Below, one piece after another: positions 21,917 through 26,268 of a DNA stretch of 26,268 nt. The stretch covers positions 1 through 26,268 of the forward strand of contig DATHVP010000093.1 of NCBI GenBank assembly GCA_035461245.1, read 5' to 3'. The first letter of the stretch is position 1. Each line of letters begins with the position of its first letter. The notes below the pieces were generated by a model. The model had not been told where the DNA came from. It did no database searches and saw nothing but the letters and a program-made list of their open reading frames with translations. Source of the stretch: SH-MAG3 sp035461245 (GTDB lineage Bacteria > Gemmatimonadota > Gemmatimonadetes > Longimicrobiales > RSA9). The translations under genes and the position numbers were made by a program.

Positions 21917-24558
21917 AGGCAATCAGCAAGCTCAAGGACGACGCTCGCAGGCACGAGTTGAAGGAAGAGTGGGAGAAGGCCATCCAGGCCTACCTCCACG
22001 CGCTCCGTGCAGGCGAGGATGGTGAGGGCGAGCTGGAGCTGCCGCTGTACAATCGCGTCGGCGACCTCTACCTGCGGCTGGGCCGGCCGAATGACGCGGT
22101 CACCTACTACGAGCAGGCAGCCGATCGGTACGCCGAGTCGGGGCTGTACAACAATGCCATTGCCCTCTGCAACAAGGCGCTGCGCTATCGGCCGGACAAC
22201 CTGGGGCTGCTGCGCAAGCTCGGCGAGTACAGCGCATCCCAGGGCTTCTTCATAGATGCTCGGCGCTATTTTCTCGAGTACGCGGAGAAGCAGTTCGTCG
22301 CGGGCGCCGCTGATGAGGCCATCACTGCGCTGAAGGATTTCGCCGATGTCGCCGACGACCCGGAGATCCTCGAGCTGCTGGGCCTTCGCCTTGCGGCCCG
22401 GGGTCGGACGGCCGAGGCGCTGGAGGAACTGCAGAAGGCGCATCGGCTGTTCCTGAAGGAAGGGCTGGACGATCGTGCTGCCAGCGTACTTGCCGAGATG
22501 CGCGGCATCGACCCGGACGTGACGCTCGTCGGCGCAGGCGACATACCTGGATCCCGGGCCCCGGATGCCGGGGCCGCCGACGTCACCGATGAATTGCCGC
22601 AGCTTGCGGACCTGGATTTTGCGGCCGACCCCCCGGTGGTTGCCGATGCCACGGCGGACGCACCGGCGGACCCGTCGCTTCACGACCTGGACATAACGCC
22701 GTCCTTCGAGCCGGGCGGCGAGCCGGCGGCCGAGCCGATGGGTGGCGGGACCGATGAGGTGACGGCGGGGCCGGTCATGCCGGACGGTCTGGAGATCACG
22801 GGCATCGACAGCGATGACATCGAGCCCGGCGACGTTGATGTGATCGAAGGCCTGGAATCCACGGCGCTTGACTTTGGCGACATCGACCTTGACGTCGAGG
22901 CCACGGACTTCGGCCTGGATCTGCAGCGGGACGAGACGTCATTCGGATCCCCGGACATGGGTACCGCTGACGACACCGGCACTGGAGCGCCGGAGGCGGA
23001 GGGTGCTCTGGAACTGCCGTCCATATGGAACGAAGATGAGCCACCTTCGTTCGCGGACAACGACGACCCCGACATCGACGGGCCAGCCTTCGACCTGCCC
23101 ACACTGGATGACGTGGACGCGGGCATCGCGCCGCCCTTTGACCTTCCGGTACTCGATGACGCATCAGACGCACCATCCTTCGAACTGCCGGTATACGACG
23201 ACGCGAGCCGTGCAGATGACCCGGATCCGGCCAGGCTGGCGAACGACGCCGACGTCGCACCAGACGCCGATGAGGATTTCATCCCGTTGCCCATGCTGGG
23301 CGATGACGCGGACACGGGCCTGACCGAGCCCCTCGACCTGCTCGCCCCGCAGGACGTTGACGACAGTGCCGAGATGGGTCACGAGTTGCCAGCGCCAGCC
23401 GGGGACGAGGCGGGAACCGAGTCCACCGAGCCACCAGTCATTGAGTTGCCCGCGGTGGAGGGTGAACCTGGCGAAGCCGTTGAGGCGGAGGCCGAGCCGG
23501 GCAGGACCGGCGCTGTCGCCCCATTCGAGGACGTAGAGGACGTAGAGGACGTAGAGGACTGGCCACAGCCTCCCGAATGGGTGGTAGACCCGACCGGGCA
23601 AGAGACCGGTGTGGATGAAGCGGCGGATGCCGAGCCTGGGCCGCTCCTGGCCTGGGACGGCGAGTGGGCGGACGCCGCATCGCCCGATGAAGCAGGCCTT
23701 GCCTTTGAGTACCCTGGAGCGGATAGCTCGGCCGATGTGGACGAGGCGACGGGACTTCAGCCGGTGGAGCCGACGGCGGGCCTCGATGTGGACGAGCCGG
23801 TGGCGGCGGCCGGCCAGGACAGCCAGCCTGCTGTGGGCGACCGGAATGCTGAAACGGTCGCGGGCGAAACCGAAGCGGCGATGGATGAATCCCCGGTGCC
23901 TGCGGAGCCCCGGGTGGATGCCGATGCGTCGGCCGGGACCGGCGGCTGGTCACCAGCTGACGTGATGCCGCCGGAGGAAGACGGGCCGGTAGCGGGGGGC
24001 GGCCAGCCGCCCGTCGAGTCACCGCGGGCGGGTCCGCCGGCAGACGAAGGTTTCGTGGACCTGGGCGCCCTGCTGGCGGACGAGGTCGAGGAAACGACAC
24101 GCTTTCGCGTGCAGGAGAAGTCGCCTACAGGCGACGAGGACCGGGACTTTGCTGAGCTGCTGAACCAGTTCAAGGAAAAGGTCTCAGCGCACGTACCTGC
24201 GGAAGATTCGGCGGCCCATTATGACCTGGGCCTGGCGTTCAAGGAGATGGGCCTGCTGGATGAGGCCATCACCGAGTTCCAGATCGCGCTGCGCACGGGA
24301 CCCATGCGCCTGAAGGTGTATGAGGAGCTTGGCGATTGCTTCCTGCAGAAGGGTCAGTTCAACATCGCCGAGAAGGTGCTGCGCCGGGCCCTGGACGCTC
24401 GACCGGAGGACGAACACGACCTGCTGGGCGTTTATTATTACCTCGGCAGGGCCTACGAGGAACTGGGCCGGCGGGATGAGGCCCGGGACGCCTTCGAGCG
24501 TGTGCTGGGCATGGACATCAGTTTCCGGGACGTGGCGCACAGGCTGTCGCGACTTTGA
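21913..24558 (+). CDS. Large acidic TPR protein of unknown function
   Basis: The product is 881 residues in three parts. Residues about 1-195 are tetratricopeptide repeats (EEWEKAIQAYLHALRAGE, LYNRVGDLYLRLGRPNDAV, LYNNAIALCNKALRYRPDN). Residues about 196-744 form a very acidic, Pro/Ala-rich, probably disordered linker with repeated [DE]LP motifs and a short EDV tandem. Residues about 745-881 are further TPRs (AAHYDLGLAFKEMGLLDEAI, YYLGRAYEELGRRDEA). No signal peptide or membrane segment is evident, so it is probably cytoplasmic. The ATG overlaps the formiminotransferase stop (ATGA), so it may be co-translated with that gene, though no functional link is obvious. A scaffold role is plausible but unproven. 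Confidence 0.85.
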   Translation: MKAISKLKDDARRHELKEEWEKAIQAYLHALRAGEDGEGELELPLYNRVGDLYLRLGRPNDAVTYYEQAADRYAESGLYNNAIALCNKALRYRPDNLGLLRKLGEYSASQGFFIDARRYFLEYAEKQFVAGAADEAITALKDFADVADDPEILELLGLRLAARGRTAEALEELQKAHRLFLKEGLDDRAASVLAEMRGIDPDVTLVGAGDIPGSRAPDAGAADVTDELPQLADLDFAADPPVVADATADAPADPSLHDLDITPSFEPGGEPAAEPMGGGTDEVTAGPVMPDGLEITGIDSDDIEPGDVDVIEGLESTALDFGDIDLDVEATDFGLDLQRDETSFGSPDMGTADDTGTGAPEAEGALELPSIWNEDEPPSFADNDDPDIDGPAFDLPTLDDVDAGIAPPFDLPVLDDASDAPSFELPVYDDASRADDPDPARLANDADVAPDADEDFIPLPMLGDDADTGLTEPLDLLAPQDVDDSAEMGHELPAPAGDEAGTESTEPPVIELPAVEGEPGEAVEAEAEPGRTGAVAPFEDVEDVEDVEDWPQPPEWVVDPTGQETGVDEAADAEPGPLLAWDGEWADAASPDEAGLAFEYPGADSSADVDEATGLQPVEPTAGLDVDEPVAAAGQDSQPAVGDRNAETVAGETEAAMDESPVPAEPRVDADASAGTGGWSPADVMPPEEDGPVAGGGQPPVESPRAGPPADEGFVDLGALLADEVEETTRFRVQEKSPTGDEDRDFAELLNQFKEKVSAHVPAEDSAAHYDLGLAFKEMGLLDEAITEFQIALRTGPMRLKVYEELGDCFLQKGQFNIAEKVLRRALDARPEDEHDLLGVYYYLGRAYEELGRRDEARDAFERVLGMDISFRDVAHRLSRL
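23527..23559 (+). repeat. In-frame 9-bp tandem repeat in the TPR gene
   Basis: Three perfect copies of GAGGACGTA plus six bases of a fourth encode Glu-Asp-Val repeats (residues 539-549). Identity of the third codon positions, including the otherwise uncommon GTA, points to recent slippage or duplication. Length changes would keep the frame. Confidence 0.85.
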
Positions 24559-24583
24559 CACCTCTCCTGCGCCGGCGTAAGTT
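24555..24583 (+). promoter_or_regulatory. Predicted promoter of the polyprenyl synthase gene
   Basis: Consensus TTGACA (24555-24560, containing the TPR gene stop), 17 nt, TAAGTT (24578-24583). The transcript would start near 24590, with a leader of about 30 nt. The -10 lies between two GCCGGC copies (24571-24576 and 24584-24589) that could form a small hairpin. A start-stop ATGTAA occurs in the leader at 24597-24602; its meaning is unknown. Confidence 0.6.
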
Positions 24584-24620
24584 GCCGGCTGACTGAATGT
24601 AAGGCGCATCCCGGGGTTTC

Positions 24621-25607
24621 ATGCTGCGCACGCGAACGCCGCAACTGTCGCAAATCCAGGCACCAGTTCGCGCGGATCTCGACGGGGTTGTCGACGAGCT
24701 GCGACGGATTGTCCTGTCCGATTTCCCGGCCATTGGCGAGGTGAACGACCACCTGCTCTGGGCCCGGGGCAAGCTGTTCCGACCCGCCCTGCTCCTGCTG
24801 AGCAATCGTATCGGCGACAATCCGCATCCGCGGGCGGTGACGCTGGCCGCCATCGTTGAACTCGTGCACCTCGCGACGCTGGTGCATGACGATGCCGTGG
24901 ATCATTCGGTCTTGCGTCGCGGCATGCCGACCGTGAATGCCCTCTGGAACCACCAGACGGCGGTCATCATGGGCGATTATCTGTACAGCCGATCCATCAG
25001 CGCACTGGCAGAGCTGGGCCGTGTGGATTACATCGCGGTGCTGTCCCGCGCGGCGAACGAAATGAGCGTCGGCGAACTGCGGCAGCTTTCGTCCTGCGAT
25101 GCGCTGGACTTCGGCGAGGAGGACTACGATCGCCTCATCAGCAGCAAGACGGCATCGCTCATGTCGGCGGCGTGTGAACTCGGTGCTGCCGCGGGCGCCG
25201 AAGCGTATCGCGGGCAACTGGCCCGGTACGGCCACGCCCTGGGCATGGCGTTCCAGATCGCCGACGACCTGCTGGACTATACGCAGTCGGCATCGGTGGT
25301 AGGCAAGCCTGTGGGCCAGGATCTGCGCGAGCACAAGGTTACGCTCCCGCTGATCGCGGCCATGCGGGAGATGGACGCAGCGAAGCTTCGGGTGGTCCGG
25401 GATTTCTTCGCGGATCCCGTGCCCTCGGACGATGGCATTGAGGCGATCTCGCAGCTGGTCCGCCAGCACGGTGGCCTGGAGTATGCCCGTAACCGGGCCG
25501 ACGAGTTCGGTGGTATGGCTGCCGATGCGCTGCTGAAGCTGCCGGAAGGCGAGCCGGCGGAAGCACTGCATGCAGCCGTCGCCTATGTGATTGAGCGGAA
25601 CAACTAG
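24621..25607 (+). CDS. Trans-polyprenyl diphosphate synthase, probably long-chain
   Basis: This IspA/IspB-type prenyltransferase condenses isopentenyl diphosphate onto allylic diphosphates. The product is 328 residues. The first aspartate-rich motif is D90-D91-x-x-D94 (LVHDDAVDHSVLRRG) and the second is D215-D216-L-L-D219 (FQIADDLLDYTQ), followed by GKPVGQDLREHKVTLPL. The residue five before the first motif is alanine, as in long-chain octaprenyl/heptaprenyl synthases that make quinone side chains, rather than the bulky aromatic of short-chain farnesyl enzymes. Chain length is inferred. The ATG has only a weak ribosome-binding site, but a consensus promoter is present. A small membrane-protein gene follows after 45 bp. 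Confidence 0.92.
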   Translation: MLRTRTPQLSQIQAPVRADLDGVVDELRRIVLSDFPAIGEVNDHLLWARGKLFRPALLLLSNRIGDNPHPRAVTLAAIVELVHLATLVHDDAVDHSVLRRGMPTVNALWNHQTAVIMGDYLYSRSISALAELGRVDYIAVLSRAANEMSVGELRQLSSCDALDFGEEDYDRLISSKTASLMSAACELGAAAGAEAYRGQLARYGHALGMAFQIADDLLDYTQSASVVGKPVGQDLREHKVTLPLIAAMREMDAAKLRVVRDFFADPVPSDDGIEAISQLVRQHGGLEYARNRADEFGGMAADALLKLPEGEPAEALHAAVAYVIERNN

Positions 25608-25652
25608 CGGCGGACGGAATCCGATGGAACCTGTGCAGATCCGGGAAGTACG

Positions 25653-25928
25653 ATGATGGGGCCGCGACGCGATGCGGTGCCGCGCATGGTGTGGGCCGTG
25701 CTGGTCGGCCTGTTCCTGGGCGCGTTATTCACAAAGATGGCGGTGCTGTTCATGCCGGATAGCGCCGCGCGGGAGTTTCTGACGACGTCGATATCGGCGT
25801 CCCTCGGCCCGCTGAGCCTGGACCTGATTGCGGTGGCCATGGTCCTCGGCCCCCTGACGCTGAGCCTGAACGCTCTGAGCCTGGTGGGCGTAATCCTGGT
25901 AGCGCTGGTGATGCGCTCCTGGTTCTAG
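25653..25928 (+). CDS. Small membrane protein, DUF4321-like
   Basis: The 91-residue protein has a basic N terminus, one hydrophobic segment at about 13-34 (VWAVLVGLFLGALFTKMAVLFM) and a second long hydrophobic region at about 51-88 ending LSLNALSLVGVILVALVMRSWF. The Gly-rich first helix and the L.LN..S..G.ILA pattern of the last helix resemble DUF4321 proteins; I recognise this by pattern only. Function is unknown. Two adjacent ATGs (25653, 25656) are in frame behind CGGGAAG. It lies 16 bp before tatA, so co-expression with tatA is likely. Confidence 0.75.
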   Translation: MMGPRRDAVPRMVWAVLVGLFLGALFTKMAVLFMPDSAAREFLTTSISASLGPLSLDLIAVAMVLGPLTLSLNALSLVGVILVALVMRSWF

Positions 25929-25944
25929 TGACACGGAGATTCAC

Positions 25945-26202
25945 ATGCCATTCAATCTGAGCCCGGTGGAACTGCTGTTCGTGCTGGCGGTGCTGCTGCT
26001 GCTGTTCGGCGCGAAGAAGCTTCCCGAACTCGGCAGCGGGCTCGGCAAGGGGATCCGCGAGTTCAAGCGATCCATCAAGGACGTGAACGACGAGATCAGC
26101 CGCCCCGATCCGCCGCCGGGGCAGATCGAAGACCCTGCATCCCGGCCGCAGGTCAAGCCGGCAGCGCGGCAGGATTCTGAAACGGTGCGGAAGGACGACT
26201 GA
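25945..26202 (+). CDS. tatA: Twin-arginine translocase subunit TatA/TatE
   Basis: TatA is the pore-forming component of the Tat system that partners TatC. The 85-residue protein has a short N-terminal membrane helix (about 6-22, SPVELLFVLAVLLLLFG). The family hinge FGAKKLPELG follows, then the amphipathic helix GLGKGIREFKRSIKD and a hydrophilic, Pro-rich tail. CGGAGA lies 6 nt ahead of the ATG. The FGAKKLPEL hinge and short length favour TatA over TatB; with no tatB seen, a TatAC-type system is possible. Confidence 0.93.
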   Translation: MPFNLSPVELLFVLAVLLLLFGAKKLPELGSGLGKGIREFKRSIKDVNDEISRPDPPPGQIEDPASRPQVKPAARQDSETVRKDD

Positions 26203-26203
26203 A

Positions 26204-26229
26204 GCGCCGGCGCAGTCGATGGATGCGCC
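26204..26229 (+). terminator. Weak inverted repeats after tatA
   Basis: A 10-bp palindrome GCGCCGGCGC (26204-26213) overlaps a 6-bp stem GGCGCA (26209-26214) / TGCGCC (26224-26229). No T-run follows, so intrinsic termination is doubtful. Confidence 0.25.
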
Positions 26230-26246
26230 ACTGGAATGACGGTCAC

Positions 26247-26252
26247 TTGAAA
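26247..26252 (+). promoter_or_regulatory. Possible -35 box at window end
   Basis: TTGAAA resembles the -35 boxes elsewhere in the window. The matching -10 would fall just past the last base, so it cannot be tested here. Confidence 0.2.
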
Positions 26253-26268
26253 AAGCGAAGCGCCCGAC

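Noticed and set aside
23527..23559. Tandem repeat as a CRISPR or regulatory repeat
   Set aside because: Units are 9 bp without spacers and lie in frame inside a coding region.
24597..24602. Start-stop ATGTAA in the prenyl synthase leader as a regulatory upstream ORF
   Set aside because: No ribosome-binding site and no conservation evidence; a six-base match is easily due to chance.
1..26268. Mobile element, prophage, defence island or biosynthetic cluster
   Set aside because: No transposase, integrase, terminal repeats, restriction, toxin or assembly-line genes; all recognised genes are core functions in one orientation.

Overview
The window is a G+C-rich stretch of a diderm bacterial chromosome. 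All 23 recognised protein genes lie on the + strand, packed into long runs of overlapping or nearly abutting reading frames. The longest gap between genes is about 158 bp, so no stretch over 300 bp lacks a gene. I see no tRNA, rRNA, CRISPR array, transposase, integrase or att site. Tol-Pal, LptD, TatC and TatA genes show an outer membrane, probably LPS-bearing. Heme is made by the C5 (HemA) route and there is a histidine-degradation module. Gene order, codon bias and the TATCTT-type promoters suggest Gemmatimonadota; this assignment is inference and rests on no marker search.

Layout. (1) 1-4735: the 3' part of a RelA/SpoT homologue, then uvrB, tsaE, tsaB and rimI; the last three junctions overlap by 4 bp. 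This joins stringent response, excision repair and tRNA t6A synthesis. (2) 4737-9160: hemB, a secreted LysM protein with its own promoter, a CcsA/HemX-type membrane protein and hemA. hemC and hemD are not present. (3) 9203-18113: an envelope supercluster, tolQ-tolR-tolA/tonB-like-tolB-pal-ybgF(cpoB)-nrdR-tatC-lptD, closed by a strong hairpin. (4) 18191-21916: hutH, hutI and a single-domain glutamate formiminotransferase; urocanase (hutU) is absent. (5) 21913-26202: a very acidic TPR protein that overlaps the formiminotransferase gene, then a long-chain polyprenyl diphosphate synthase, a small membrane protein (DUF4321-like) and tatA.

The most informative non-coding signal is a recurring promoter form, TTGnnn-N16/17-TAnnTT. 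At hutH and at the formiminotransferase gene the TATCTT hexamer lies exactly 8 nt before the ATG, and no Shine-Dalgarno sequence is present, which predicts leaderless mRNAs. Three of the -35 boxes are built on the stop codon of the preceding gene. The hutH promoter is nested in the hairpin that ends the envelope cluster, and a comparable hairpin abuts a TACCTT-N8-ATG arrangement at ccsA. Nothing here is clearly a new defence, mobile or secondary-metabolite system. The less ordinary proteins are the LysM protein with two similar C-terminal beta domains, the TPR protein with a linker of over 500 residues carrying repeated [DE]LP motifs, and the cysteine/histidine-rich segment of LptD.
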